Below are positions 47,685 to 56,637 of a stretch of 64,000 nucleotides of DNA, piece after piece. The first letter of the stretch is position 1. Every line of letters starts with the position of its first letter. The notes below the pieces were generated by a model. That model saw only the letters and a program-made list of their open reading frames with translations, did no database searches and was not told the origin of the DNA. Both the position numbers and the translations under genes were made by a program. The stretch is from Endozoicomonas sp. OPT23 (GTDB lineage: Bacteria; Pseudomonadota; Gammaproteobacteria; Pseudomonadales; Endozoicomonadaceae): the NCBI RefSeq assembly GCF_009653635.1, contig NZ_PPFD01000005.1:486394-550393 (forward strand), given 5' to 3'.

Positions 47685-48282
47685 GAGCAGGCGATTCCTT
47701 GCATCTTGGTAGTACAGTATTCAATGGCTTTCTCCCTGAATAAGACCAGCTGAACACTGCTAAAAACAGCTTTAAGCGAAATACATATATTCCCTTCACC
47801 AAGAGTGATGGAAAAGCTTTCGCATTAAAAAGCATCAATGGAACATCTCTTCCGGTACGCTCCAGCAAAAGAGCGCCACCGTAACTGACAAGGGCTGCCT
47901 TCAAAATGTCCATTCAGATAATTATGTCGTTTTTCACACGTTTTTTGAACTATTAGTAGAATTCTCTAGTAGAACTCGTTGAGTGTGTAGCCACACTTAA
48001 TCGAATACCAGATTGTCATTTCCCCACCATTGGCGGGGAAATGACATATGAATTCATATGTTCGGATACTTACTGAAACAACTCCATAGAGCTACCAATA
48101 TTATCCGTCATTCGGTAACCTTCCGGTTACATTTTTTCGATGTATTTACATCACGGTCGTACAACATAAACCTGTTATAGCGGATCACCAGTGAAATAAA
48201 TCTGCAACAACCGCTTAATCTTCACTGTTTTTCGGCAAATATCCAATATTAGTAATAACAAATTTACAGAGTATATCTATAC
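47685..48282. other. Long divergent gap between mlaF and yrbG with a repeat copy
   Basis: 598 bp with no convincing gene. A 78-codon open frame at 47677-47913 overlaps mlaF and has no start context or family. The gap holds the intact dispersed repeat (47982-48070) and a small GTAACC-TTCC-GGTTAC hairpin followed by six T (48115-48137). Promoters for mlaF and yrbG must be here but were not pinned down. Confidence 0.55.
47982..48070 (+). repeat. Multi-hairpin dispersed repeat, copy B (intact)
   Basis: About 89 bp built of palindromic modules in order: AGTGTG-TAGC-CACACT; AATCGAATACCAGATT; a 12-bp stem TGTCATTTCCCC with GGGGAAATGACA around a short loop that carries a CC/GG pair; then the perfect 16-bp palindrome CATATGAATTCATATG and CGGATACTTA. 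It matches copy A at 43 kb, once the insertion there is removed, and a degenerate copy at 20.6 kb. Confidence 0.82.
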
Positions 48283-49233
48283 ATGCTGATCGCGCTGTTA
48301 GCCATTCTTGCCGGCTTTATTATTCTCACCTGGAGCGCTGATCGCTTTGTAGCAGGAGCCGCAGCCACTGCCAGCAATATGAATATTTCTCCGATGTTGA
48401 TCGGACTGACAGTTGTCTCGATTGGTACTTCAGCTCCAGAAATACTCGTTTCCCTGGTGTCCGCTCTTCAAGGTTTTCCCACGCTGGCTGTCGGTAACGC
48501 CTTAGGTTCCAATATTGCCAATATGGGTTTGGTGCTTGGGGTAACAGCGCTGATAGCACCACTGCCCGTTAAGGAAGCCCTGGCAAAAAAAGAAATCCCG
48601 CTGCTGCTGATAATTACTCTCGCTGCAGGTGTCTGCCTGCTGGACGGAGCTCTGACTGCCGCTGATGGCATCATTCTTCTTATGGGTTTGATAGTTACCC
48701 TTTATCTGATGATTCGCTGGCAGAAGCAACACCCGGAAGATCCACTGATCGAAGATGAAGAAATCCCTGAAATGTCACCCGGCAAAGCCTGGTTCCTGCT
48801 TGCATCCGGTTTATTGTTATTACTCGGCAGTTCTCAGTTACTGGTCTGGGGAGCAACAGAAATCGCCAGATTCCTCGGTGTCAGTGAACTGATTATTGGC
48901 CTGACCATTGTTGCTATTGGTACAAGTCTTCCAGAACTTGCAGCCTCCGTAACCAGCGCACTGAAAGGGCACCACGATATAGCCCTGGGCAATGTCATTG
49001 GCTCCAATATATTCAACCTGCTGGCTGTACTTTCCATGCCGGGCCTGGTTGCGCCTTCACTACTGGAATCTGGTGTAGTGATACGAGACTACCCCGTGAT
49101 GCTGGGAATGACGGTATTAATTGCACTATTGTGCATGGTTGGTAAAAAACCAAGATCCATTGGCCGGGCCACAGGCGTCCTTTTACTGACAATTTACGCT
49201 CTTTATAACCTCTGGCTGTTTATCAGCCAGTAA
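48283..49233 (+). CDS. yrbG: CaCA-family calcium/sodium antiporter (YrbG)
   Basis: Inner-membrane cation/Ca2+ exchanger family protein, 316 residues and about ten hydrophobic segments. The two inverted halves each show the alpha-repeat: GTSAPEILVSLVSA with GNALGSNIANMGLVLG in the first (about 48-85), and GTSLPELAASVTSA with GNVIGSNIFNLLAVL in the second (about 208-250). An acidic cytoplasmic loop (HPEDPLIEDEEIPEMSPG) links them. It is divergent from mlaF and upstream of kdsD, as in E. coli yrbG-kdsD. The transported ion has not been settled for this family in bacteria. Confidence 0.9.
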   Translation: MLIALLAILAGFIILTWSADRFVAGAAATASNMNISPMLIGLTVVSIGTSAPEILVSLVSALQGFPTLAVGNALGSNIANMGLVLGVTALIAPLPVKEALAKKEIPLLLIITLAAGVCLLDGALTAADGIILLMGLIVTLYLMIRWQKQHPEDPLIEDEEIPEMSPGKAWFLLASGLLLLLGSSQLLVWGATEIARFLGVSELIIGLTIVAIGTSLPELAASVTSALKGHHDIALGNVIGSNIFNLLAVLSMPGLVAPSLLESGVVIRDYPVMLGMTVLIALLCMVGKKPRSIGRATGVLLLTIYALYNLWLFISQ

Positions 49234-49337
49234 CCTGCGGGTATGGTTAATAAAACAATATCTGCATGAAGAAGGAACCAGACTGACAATTCTGGCTCTA
49301 ATTACCCTTGGCATAACCTGACTGAAAGATATCAAAC

Positions 49338-50309
49338 ATGACAGACGAGCCATTCATCTCCATTGGTAAACGTACAATCCTGATGGAGCTGGAAGCAGTT
49401 AAGGCCCTGGTCGACAGAATCGACGACTGCTTCGCCACAGCCTGCCGTATCATGCTCGAGTGTCGCGGACGTATTATCGTCACCGGCATGGGCAAATCCG
49501 GACATGTCGGCCGCAAGATCGCTGCAACTCTGGCCAGTACCGGAACCCCTGCATTTTTCGTTCACCCTGGTGAAGCAAGCCACGGTGATATGGGTATGAT
49601 TACCCGTGAAGATGTCGTTATTGCGCTTTCCAACTCCGGAGAAACCGCAGAGGTTGTTACCCTGCTGCCATTACTGAAGCGTCTTGGTACACCGCTGGTG
49701 AGCTTGACCGGTAACCCTGAGTCAACTCTGGCAAAAGAGTCCGAAGCACACCTCAATACCGGCGTAGAGAAAGAAGCCTGTCCGCTTGATCTTGCTCCTA
49801 CTTCCAGTACTACCACAGCTTTGGTGATGGGAGACGCACTGGCCGTTGCACTGCTTGAGACCCGGGGATTCACCGAAGAAGACTTTGCCTTTTCCCACCC
49901 AGGCGGCTCACTGGGTAAGCGCTTGCTGTTGAAAGTCAAAGATATCATGCACGCCGGTAAGCGGATTCCTGCCGTTATAGAAGGTACCTCTCTGAGTGAC
50001 GCTCTACTGGAAGTTACCAGCAAGGGCCTAGGTATGACCGCTATTATCGATGAGCAACGCAAGGTAACCGGCATCTTTACTGACGGAGACCTTCGTCGTG
50101 CTCTTGACCAGGGAGTCGATCCTAAATCTACGCCTATCAATGAAGTTATGACGTCTCACTGCCAGACCATCACTCCGGATATTCTGGCGGCAGAAGCCCT
50201 GAAAATTATGGATGATAGAAAGATCAATGCTCTGATCTGTGTTGATAGCGATGATAAAGTAGTAGGTGCAATTAATATGCACGACTTGCTGAAGTCTGGC
50301 GTGGTTTAA
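49338..50309 (+). CDS. kdsD: Arabinose-5-phosphate isomerase (KdsD)
   Basis: Cytoplasmic isomerase of ribulose-5-P and arabinose-5-P, the entry to Kdo synthesis for lipopolysaccharide. At 323 residues: an N-terminal SIS domain with VTGMGKSGHVGRKIAATLASTGTPAFFVHPGEASHGDMGMI (about 50-90) and SNSGETAEV, and two CBS domains at about 205-323 (MHAGKRIPAVIEGTSLSDALLEV...; MTSHCQTITPDILAAEALKIM). The conserved histidine in SHPGGSLGKRLL is present. The next gene is normally kdsC; here a 229-bp gap leads straight to lptC. Confidence 0.95.
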   Translation: MTDEPFISIGKRTILMELEAVKALVDRIDDCFATACRIMLECRGRIIVTGMGKSGHVGRKIAATLASTGTPAFFVHPGEASHGDMGMITREDVVIALSNSGETAEVVTLLPLLKRLGTPLVSLTGNPESTLAKESEAHLNTGVEKEACPLDLAPTSSTTTALVMGDALAVALLETRGFTEEDFAFSHPGGSLGKRLLLKVKDIMHAGKRIPAVIEGTSLSDALLEVTSKGLGMTAIIDEQRKVTGIFTDGDLRRALDQGVDPKSTPINEVMTSHCQTITPDILAAEALKIMDDRKINALICVDSDDKVVGAINMHDLLKSGVV

Positions 50310-50538
50310 GTCGAAATCATTGCCTGAGCCGGTCGATAGATGTATTGAACCGGCCTTGGTTAGTCATTGAGTTCAGTCGGTACTATGCAGCCTGAACTCT
50401 TTGCACTGATCATCAGTATCAATACCTCTCTGTGTCGGTATCTGACTGTTTGAATTTGATGATAGACTTATATAATTCTATCAAGTAGCTCAGACTAATT
50501 CTCAATGAGCACACGTTTATCCCGGAGCTATATAACGG

Positions 50539-51111
50539 ATGCCCAACCGGAACTCACTACTTCTTGCTTTACTATTACTGACACTGGTTGGTGCTGGCTA
50601 TTGGTCCTATGACAGTGGCCTGAATATCGTTCCACAGAAAAAAGCCGCAGCGATTCGCAAGAACGCTGACTATTACCTGCTCAATGCCGATGTGACCCAG
50701 TACAATGCTCAAGGTTCACTGAGCTATACGCTGAATGCCAAAGCGATTACACATTACCCTCACAATGACACAACGCTTGTGCAGCTGCCTCACCTGGAAA
50801 ACTTCAGTAACCCGAAAAAACGGGTCGTTGCAGATGCCCTGAATGGCAAAATGCTGCCAGGCAATCTGGATATTGAACTCTGGGACAAAGTGGTTCTTAC
50901 CGAAACCACTAAACAGAACGGCAAGCAACAGCGTATGGACACTGATTTCCTGACTATATATTCGAAGAAGGCATTGGCCGTTACCAACCAGCCGGTATTG
51001 ATCACCAGCCCAACCGGTACAACAAGGGCTATAGGTATGGAAGCCTATTACAACCAGGGGCTGGTAAAGCTGAAATCAAGAGTGCGGGGAAACCATACTC
51101 CTCAACAGTAA
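50539..51111 (+). CDS. lptC: LPS export protein LptC
   Basis: Single-pass inner-membrane protein with a periplasmic beta-jellyroll that passes LPS from LptB2FG to LptA. At 190 residues it fits the family. The anchor is about residues 6-24 (LLLALLLLTLVGAGYW). The periplasmic part has ADYYLLNADVTQYNAQGSLSYTLNAKAITHYPHNDTT, a typical LptC stretch, and LTIYSKKALAVTNQPVLITSPTGTTRAIGMEAY. It is separated from lptA by 147 bp containing a bulged hairpin, whereas in E. coli the genes overlap. Confidence 0.92.
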   Translation: MPNRNSLLLALLLLTLVGAGYWSYDSGLNIVPQKKAAAIRKNADYYLLNADVTQYNAQGSLSYTLNAKAITHYPHNDTTLVQLPHLENFSNPKKRVVADALNGKMLPGNLDIELWDKVVLTETTKQNGKQQRMDTDFLTIYSKKALAVTNQPVLITSPTGTTRAIGMEAYYNQGLVKLKSRVRGNHTPQQ

Positions 51112-51116
51112 TAACG

Positions 51117-51163
51117 GTGAACAACTCATGTCATATTTAAACCTTACGATATGACTTGTTCAC
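51117..51163. repeat. Bulged inverted repeat between lptC and lptA
   Basis: GTGAACAA...GTCATAT pairs with ATATGAC-TTGTTCAC, the left arm carrying five extra bases (a bulge), around a 12-nt loop. It starts four bases after the lptC stop. The U-tract is missing, so it is not a clear terminator; it may affect lptC mRNA stability. Confidence 0.55.
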
Positions 51164-51264
51164 AAGATATGTTCAGCCTGATAAATGTAAAGCTGACATC
51201 CTGACTTATTTTTAAATAGACAGAAGTACGACTGTTACAAACAAAATACGGTATTAATTTGAAG

Positions 51265-51765
51265 ATGACTAAAAACCTGCTGCTGAGCCTCCTTCTTATT
51301 GTTCCTACTGTGGTCTCAGCTCTGCCAACAGACCGCAACAAGCCCATTGAGATTGAGTCGAATACAGCGGATATTGATAACAATAAAGGTGTGTCCGTTT
51401 ACAAGGGTGATGTTGTCATGACCCAGGGAACCACTCGCATTACCGGTGACAAGGTCACTGTTTACTCTATCAATAATGAGGTAAACAGGATTGTTGCGGA
51501 AGGCGATAAACAGCGCGCTTACTATCAGGAAGAGCAAGCCAACAAGAAAGGTCTGCTGCAAGCCTGGGGGCACACTATCGATTATGGTATCAAAGGCGAC
51601 AAGGTACATCTGCTCAAAAATGCCCAGCTGAAACAGCAGGGCGATACCTTCAAGGGCGAACGTATTGACTACGATCTCAAACAGCAGACAGTCAATGCCC
51701 AGGGCAGCAAGCAGAAAGGTCGTGTCCAGATGGTTATTCAGCCGAAGTCTGATAAAACTCAATAA
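51265..51765 (+). CDS. lptA: Periplasmic LPS-bridge protein LptA
   Basis: Forms the periplasmic bridge carrying LPS to the outer membrane. From ATG 51265 (a TTG two codons upstream is possible; neither has a good SD) it has about 166 residues. A signal peptide ends VSA. The mature protein starts LPTDRNKPIEIESNTADIDNNKGVSVYKGDVVMTQGTTRITGDKV, a diagnostic OstA/LptA repeat pattern of beta-strands. The basic C-terminus (KQKGRVQMVIQPKSDK) is common. It is followed 85 bp later by lptB. A separate promoter in the 153-bp gap upstream is plausible, as in E. coli where lptAB have their own. Confidence 0.93.
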   Translation: MTKNLLLSLLLIVPTVVSALPTDRNKPIEIESNTADIDNNKGVSVYKGDVVMTQGTTRITGDKVTVYSINNEVNRIVAEGDKQRAYYQEEQANKKGLLQAWGHTIDYGIKGDKVHLLKNAQLKQQGDTFKGERIDYDLKQQTVNAQGSKQKGRVQMVIQPKSDKTQ

Positions 51766-51850
51766 CTATCTTTTTCATACCCACTAAATAGATTCAGGTC
51801 AGGTTGTCTAAGCGGTACAACCTGATCGACAGGTAAAGGTTTTCTTCTGA

Positions 51851-52576
51851 ATGGCAACGCTCAAGGCAGAACATCTCAGCAAAAGCTATAAAGGCAGGCA
51901 AGTCGTCAAGGACGTATCACTGGCTGTCGACAGTGGCCAGATCGTGGGGCTGCTTGGCCCAAACGGTGCAGGTAAAACCACCTGTTTCTATATGTTTGTC
52001 GGGCTGGTGAAAGCCGATGGAGGCCGGGTTGAACTGAGCGGCCAGGATCTGACTCTCGAACCTATGCATGGGCGCGCCAGAGCGGGCGTTGGCTATCTTC
52101 CTCAGGAAGTATCTATTTTCAGAAAACTGACGGTAACCGATAACCTGCTGGCCATTTTGGAAACCCGTAAAGACCTGTCCAGAAAGGATCGTTTACAAAA
52201 GGCGGCATCACTGCTGGAAGAGTTTAACATCGGCCATATTCGTTCCAACCTGGGCATGAGCCTCTCGGGCGGCGAAAAGCGTCGTGTAGAGATTGCCCGT
52301 GCACTTTGCACCGACCCAAAGTTTATTCTTCTTGATGAACCTTTTGCCGGTGTTGATCCGATCTCCGTTGGTGACATCAAAGACATCATCACTCACCTGA
52401 AAGAACGTGACATCGGTGTTCTGATCACTGACCACAATGTTCGGGAAACACTTGATATCTGTGAGAAGGCGTACATCGTCAGTGAGGGCACCATCATTGC
52501 TGAAGGTGACAGCCAGACGGTTCTTGCCAATCAGAAAGTGCGTGACGTCTATCTGGGTCATCAGTTCAGTCTCTAG
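51851..52576 (+). CDS. lptB: LPS export ATPase LptB
   Basis: Cytoplasmic ATPase of the LptB2FG extractor, 241 residues. Walker [10 protein letters not shown] is at about 36-44, the signature [15 protein letters not shown] at about 138-152, and Walker [14 protein letters not shown] just after; [18 protein letters not shown] is the H-loop region. LptB-specific [23 protein letters not shown] replaces the generic Q-loop segment. It follows lptA and precedes rpoN by 288 bp. Confidence 0.97.
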   Translation: MATLKAEHLSKSYKGRQVVKDVSLAVDSGQIVGLLGPNGAGKTTCFYMFVGLVKADGGRVELSGQDLTLEPMHGRARAGVGYLPQEVSIFRKLTVTDNLLAILETRKDLSRKDRLQKAASLLEEFNIGHIRSNLGMSLSGGEKRRVEIARALCTDPKFILLDEPFAGVDPISVGDIKDIITHLKERDIGVLITDHNVRETLDICEKAYIVSEGTIIAEGDSQTVLANQKVRDVYLGHQFSL

Positions 52577-52601
52577 TTTGCTGATCAGTTTCTCCCCTGA
52601 C

Positions 52602-52638
52602 ACCGTTATTTGCCCAGTTTTACCGGGCTGATAACGGG
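52602..52638 (+). terminator. Long hairpin after lptB
   Basis: ACCGTTAT and GCCC pair with GGGC and ATAACGGGT around an AGTTTTACC loop, 25 bp past the lptB stop. The tail is TATTTACC, a poor U-tract. It could partly separate lptB from rpoN transcription. Confidence 0.45.
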
Positions 52639-52864
52639 TTATTTACCTTCTTTTACCGCCTTTTTCGACTGCCCATACCAAACTTTTCCATCAAATCTCA
52701 AGACTTCCCCCCAACTGGCAGTTGTGATTAAATCCGAATGACACTGAAACCAGCCTCATCAGAATAATGAGCAGCACGGAGGAGCGGATTCCTGCAGTAC
52801 GAAACAGTACACCGCAGAAACTGTCTTCAGTGTAAAATCCAAGTGAAGGTATACGGTTGTTCCT

Positions 52865-54322
52865 ATGAAGCCATCCCTACAGCTAAAAATGGGCCAGCAG
52901 CTGACCATGACGCCTCAGCTGCAACAGGCTATCAGGCTTCTACAGCTGTCAACTCTGGACCTTCAACACGAAATTCAGGAAGCATTGGAATCCAACCCGA
53001 TGCTGGAACCGGATGAGAACGCCCGAGAGGAACGATCGCAAAGTTCTGAAGGTGAGCAACCCGTTGATTTCAACGAACGACAGGAAGCACCTGCCGAGCC
53101 CGAACAAACCGAATGGGCTGACAGTATTCCCAATGAGTTGCCGACTGATTCTGGCTGGGACGATGTGTATTCCAGTCTGCCCGCTGCAAGCCCCGATGAA
53201 GATTATGATCCTTTAGCCCGTTCACACAGTTCTGAGTCACTTCAGGATTATCTGCAATGGCAACTCGATCTCGCACCGATGTCAGACCGGGATCGCCTTA
53301 TGGGCATCGCTCTGATTGAAGCGACCAATACTGATGGCTACATCAACTCACCGCTGAGTGAGATCTTTCAGTCTCTGGCAACACAACTGGAAGATCTGGA
53401 CCTTGATGAACTGCTGGTGATTAAGCACAGAATTCAGCAGTTTGATCCTGTTGGCTGTGCCAGTGAAAGTCTACAGGATTGTCTGCAAGTACAGCTGGAG
53501 CAGTTGCCTGAAGACACGCATTTTCTGCGGGAAGCCAAGTTAATTCTGAGCAACTACCTCCCGGCTCTGGGCAGCCGTGACTATGCACAGATCATGCGAC
53601 GGGCTCGCCTCAAAGAGCATCAACTGAAAGAAGCTCTGGCTTTGATTCAAGGATTGAATCCAAAGCCAGGCGCCGATATCGGCCAGAGTGAAACTGAATA
53701 CGTGACACCGGATATTTCTGTCACCAAATCAAGAGATCGCTGGGTCGTTGAACTGAACTCAGAGTCTCTGCCGAAAATTCGCATCAATAACAGCTATGCT
53801 TCACTGATACAGCGAGCCAACAACAGTCGCGATAATGTGTTTATGAAGAACCAGCTGCAGGAAGCACGCTGGTTTATGAAGAACATTCAGAGCCGTAATG
53901 AAACACTTCTAAAAGTTGCCAGCAAGATCGTAGAGTTTCAGCAGGGTTTTTTGGAGCAAGGCGAAGAAGCTATGAAACCTCTGGTTCTTGCCGATATTGC
54001 TCAGGCAGTTGAGATGCACGAATCAACAATTTCCCGGGTAACGACCCAGAAATACATGCATACACCAAGAGGTGTGTTTGAGCTGAAGTACTTTTTCTCC
54101 AGTCACGTGAATACGGATTCAGGTGGAGAATGCTCTTCAACAGCGATAAAAGCGTTGATCAAAAAACTGGTCTCGGAAGAAAGTCCGAAAAAGCCTCTGA
54201 GTGACAATAAAATTGCCGGTTTTCTCGATGAACAGGGAATTAAGGTGGCTCGCAGGACTATCGCAAAATATCGTGAAGCGCTGAACATACCTCCTTCCAA
54301 TGAACGGAAGCAGTTGATCTAG
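52865..54322 (+). CDS. rpoN: RNA polymerase sigma-54 factor (RpoN)
   Basis: Alternative sigma factor for enhancer-dependent promoters, 485 residues. Region I is the Gln/Leu-rich N-terminus ([42 protein letters not shown]) that contacts activators. An acidic linker of about 80 residues follows. The core-binding and DNA-binding parts include [24 protein letters not shown], the helix-turn-helix [29 protein letters not shown], and the RpoN box [15 protein letters not shown] near residue 465. It sits between lptB and hpf, the classic lptB-rpoN-hpf order. Confidence 0.97.
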   Translation: MKPSLQLKMGQQLTMTPQLQQAIRLLQLSTLDLQHEIQEALESNPMLEPDENAREERSQSSEGEQPVDFNERQEAPAEPEQTEWADSIPNELPTDSGWDDVYSSLPAASPDEDYDPLARSHSSESLQDYLQWQLDLAPMSDRDRLMGIALIEATNTDGYINSPLSEIFQSLATQLEDLDLDELLVIKHRIQQFDPVGCASESLQDCLQVQLEQLPEDTHFLREAKLILSNYLPALGSRDYAQIMRRARLKEHQLKEALALIQGLNPKPGADIGQSETEYVTPDISVTKSRDRWVVELNSESLPKIRINNSYASLIQRANNSRDNVFMKNQLQEARWFMKNIQSRNETLLKVASKIVEFQQGFLEQGEEAMKPLVLADIAQAVEMHESTISRVTTQKYMHTPRGVFELKYFFSSHVNTDSGGECSSTAIKALIKKLVSEESPKKPLSDNKIAGFLDEQGIKVARRTIAKYREALNIPPSNERKQLI

Positions 54323-54470
54323 CGAAATATACCACAAAAGTCGCATAATGTTTTTTGCTTCAGAGCAGAGCCAAGTGACAGTTACAGTGGTAAACTTTTA
54401 ATCGACCCTGTTCAACAGATCCCGTGAACAGGTCAATTGTCGAGAATCGGGATTAGCAGGAGAGCGTTAC

Positions 54471-54782
54471 ATGCAAGTCAACATCAGTGGACATCATGTA
54501 GAAGTGACTGACTCTATGAAAGATTATGTCACCAAAAAACTCGACCGCCTTGGAGCTCACTTTGACAATATAACCAACGTTCAGGTCACCCTGAGTGTTG
54601 AAAAATTACAGCACAAGGTTGAAGCGAGTCTACACGTGCGTGGAGCAGACATTAATGCTGCCGCCGAGTCTGATGACATGTACGCTGCCATCGACAATAT
54701 GTCTGACAAGCTCGACCGACAACTGGTTAAACATAAGGAAAAGGCCCTCAACCGTTCTCAGGGTGCCGCTGGCCACCTGTAG
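54471..54782 (+). CDS. hpf: Ribosome hibernation promoting factor, short form (HPF)
   Basis: A small cytoplasmic protein binding the 30S decoding region in stationary phase to promote 100S dimers. At 103 residues it is the short form. MQVNISGHHVEVTDSMKDYVTKKLDRLGAHFD and the basic KLQHKVEASLHVRGADINAAAESDDMYAAIDNMSDKLDRQLVKHKEK are typical. AGGAGAG precedes the ATG. It is preceded by a 148-bp gap after rpoN and followed by ptsN 15 bp later, as in E. coli. Confidence 0.95.
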   Translation: MQVNISGHHVEVTDSMKDYVTKKLDRLGAHFDNITNVQVTLSVEKLQHKVEASLHVRGADINAAAESDDMYAAIDNMSDKLDRQLVKHKEKALNRSQGAAGHL

Positions 54783-54797
54783 ATCACTCACCGTTGT

Positions 54798-55250
54798 ATG
54801 ATTATTGAAAAAGTAATTACCCCTGAGCGTATCCTCTGCGATGCTCAGGGGGCCAGTAAGAAAAAAGTCCTGGAACTCATTGCCGAAAGCATCAGTGAAC
54901 AGGTTCCTGCCATCAATGGTAAGGATCTGTTCAACAGCTTCGTCTGCCGAGAAAAACTGGGAACTACTGGCCTTGGCGACGGTATCGCCCTGCCGCATTG
55001 CCGCAGTAAAGCCTGTCAGGAGCCTACCGGCTTTATGGTCAGACTGGCAGAGCCGGTGAATTACGATGCTGTCGACAAACAACCCGTTGATCTGCTCTTC
55101 GCTCTGGTCGTCCCTGAAGAGAGCACTCAAGAGCACCTCAATATTTTACAGGCTCTTGCAGAGCGCTTTCATTCAAGCGAACTGTTAGCAAGCCTTCGCT
55201 CAGCAACAACCCCTCAACAACTTTTTGAGCTTATTACTGCTCCGGTTTAA
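54798..55250 (+). CDS. ptsN: Nitrogen-PTS phosphocarrier EIIA-Ntr (PtsN)
   Basis: Cytoplasmic phosphocarrier of the regulatory PTS-Ntr chain (PtsP to NPr to PtsN), affecting potassium and nitrogen balance. At 150 residues, one EIIA domain of the fructose/mannitol type. The phospho-histidine is H67 in LGDGIALPHCRSKAC. REKLGTTGLG before it and LLFALVVPEESTQEHLNILQALAE after it are conserved. It is 15 bp after hpf. A 236-bp gap with a hairpin precedes rapZ. Confidence 0.95.
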   Translation: MIIEKVITPERILCDAQGASKKKVLELIAESISEQVPAINGKDLFNSFVCREKLGTTGLGDGIALPHCRSKACQEPTGFMVRLAEPVNYDAVDKQPVDLLFALVVPEESTQEHLNILQALAERFHSSELLASLRSATTPQQLFELITAPV

Positions 55251-55322
55251 TCTGTACCGGAGTCGTTACCCTTCCCACTTAACCCTGCATAAAAGCATCC
55301 TGGCTAAAGCATTACAGCAGGC

Positions 55323-55356
55323 GTTTCTATTCCATGTTTTAAAAATGGATAGAAAC
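55323..55356. other. Hairpin between ptsN and rapZ
   Basis: GTTTCTAT-T-CCAT pairs with ATGGATAGAAAC (one bulged T) around a nine-base A/T loop. No T-run follows. It could mark mRNA processing between ptsN and rapZ, which in E. coli lie close together. Confidence 0.4.
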
Positions 55357-55486
55357 CTTCGGTACTATTACCTATGCTTGAAAGAATAAAAGGCAGTTGG
55401 TTTTAATCTCATTTGGTTTTGATAGACTTGCCGCCATTCAAAACCCATCGAGACCGCACAGCCCAACCGTGGGAAGCAAACACACC

Positions 55487-56344
55487 ATGAAGTTGATTAT
55501 CATCAGCGGACGCTCAGGCTCCGGTAAAAGCTCTGCCCTGCACGCACTGGAAGACGAAGGCTTCTACTGTGTAGACAACCTACCAGCCAGTATGCTGAAG
55601 GATCTGCCAGTCAGCCTGAAATCGGGCAGCGACGAGCCACCTAAAATGGCCGTCAGCATTGATGTCAGAAATGTCCCCGGCTCACTGGAACACTTCCCCT
55701 CACTGTTGGCCAACCTTAAAGACCAGGGCATCAACTGCCAGGTTGTATTTCTGGATGCTGACAGTAATACGCTTATGAAGCGTTACAGCTCTACCCGAAG
55801 GAAGCACCCGCTCAGCAACGACACAACCTCACTGATTGAAGCCATCAATCTTGAAAAACAGTTGCTGGCCCCCCTGGCTGAAGAAGCTGACATTCGCATC
55901 GATACTTCACCACTCTCTGTTCACGATATCCGCCAACAGATCTGTCAGCGTATCTGTGGTGAAGCCGGTAAGTCCATGACCCTGATGATCCAGTCATTCG
56001 GCTTTAAGCATGGAACCCCTACCGATGCCGACTTTATCTTTGATGTACGCTGTCTTCCCAATCCGTTCTGGGTCGAATCCCTGAGACCCTATAATGGTCT
56101 GGAGCAACCGGTTCAGGACTTTTTGTCCTCAGAACCCGAAGTTAACGATATGTTGGATGACCTGAAAGCCTTTGCTGAAAAATGGGTTCCCCGGTTTGAA
56201 TCCGGCCAGCGCAGCTACCTGACCATCGCCATTGGTTGTACCGGTGGCCAACACCGCTCAGTGTTCATCAGCGAGTACTTGGGGCAGTGGTTGAAAGAAC
56301 GCTTTGAACGGGTACAGGTCCGACACAGGGAGCTATCCAGGTAA
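55487..56344 (+). CDS. rapZ: RNase adapter protein RapZ
   Basis: P-loop protein that in enterobacteria binds the GlmZ small RNA for RNase E and so controls glucosamine-6-phosphate synthase. The ATG at 55487, with GGGAAG upstream, gives 285 residues; a longer frame from 55397 adds an unsupported leader. Walker A GRSGSGKSS is at about 8-16. VDNLPASML, TRRKHPL, FGFKHGTPTDADFIFDVRCLPNPFW and IGCTGGQHRSVFISE are RapZ/YvcJ hallmarks. The stop overlaps the npr start by one base. Confidence 0.95.
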   Translation: MKLIIISGRSGSGKSSALHALEDEGFYCVDNLPASMLKDLPVSLKSGSDEPPKMAVSIDVRNVPGSLEHFPSLLANLKDQGINCQVVFLDADSNTLMKRYSSTRRKHPLSNDTTSLIEAINLEKQLLAPLAEEADIRIDTSPLSVHDIRQQICQRICGEAGKSMTLMIQSFGFKHGTPTDADFIFDVRCLPNPFWVESLRPYNGLEQPVQDFLSSEPEVNDMLDDLKAFAEKWVPRFESGQRSYLTIAIGCTGGQHRSVFISEYLGQWLKERFERVQVRHRELSR

Positions 56345-56613
56345 TGGTCCAAAAAGAAATTACAATCATCAACAAGTTAGGGCTTCATGCCCGTGCGGCT
56401 TCCAAGTTTGTCTCTAGCACGTCCTCCTATACCTGCCAGGTAAAGGTCCACTTTAACGGCAGGGAAGTAGATGGCAAAAGCATCATGGCTGTTATGATGC
56501 TGGCGGCTGGCAAGGGTTCCTTACTGACCCTGACTTTTGACGGTGATGACGAACAGACTGCTTGTGACGCGCTCAGTGCGCTGATCAACAACTATTTTGA
56601 TGAAGGTGAATAA
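56344..56613 (+). CDS. npr: Phosphocarrier protein NPr (PtsO)
   Basis: HPr-like carrier of the nitrogen PTS, passing phosphate to PtsN. At 89 residues it matches HPr. The phospho-histidine is H15 in NKLGLHARAASKFV; the Ser-46 region reads VDGKSIMAVMMLAAGKGS. Its place directly after rapZ (TAATG overlap) and near ptsN identifies it as NPr rather than sugar-PTS HPr. The mgtE start lies 24 bp after its stop. Confidence 0.95.
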   Translation: MVQKEITIINKLGLHARAASKFVSSTSSYTCQVKVHFNGREVDGKSIMAVMMLAAGKGSLLTLTFDGDDEQTACDALSALINNYFDEGE

Positions 56614-56637
56614 CCTTCTCTAACCCGGTGTGAGTCT

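Noticed and set aside
47677..47913. 78-codon open frame upstream of mlaF on the minus strand
   Set aside because: Overlaps the mlaF start by 8 bp, has no ribosome site or recognisable family, and lies in a region that looks regulatory.
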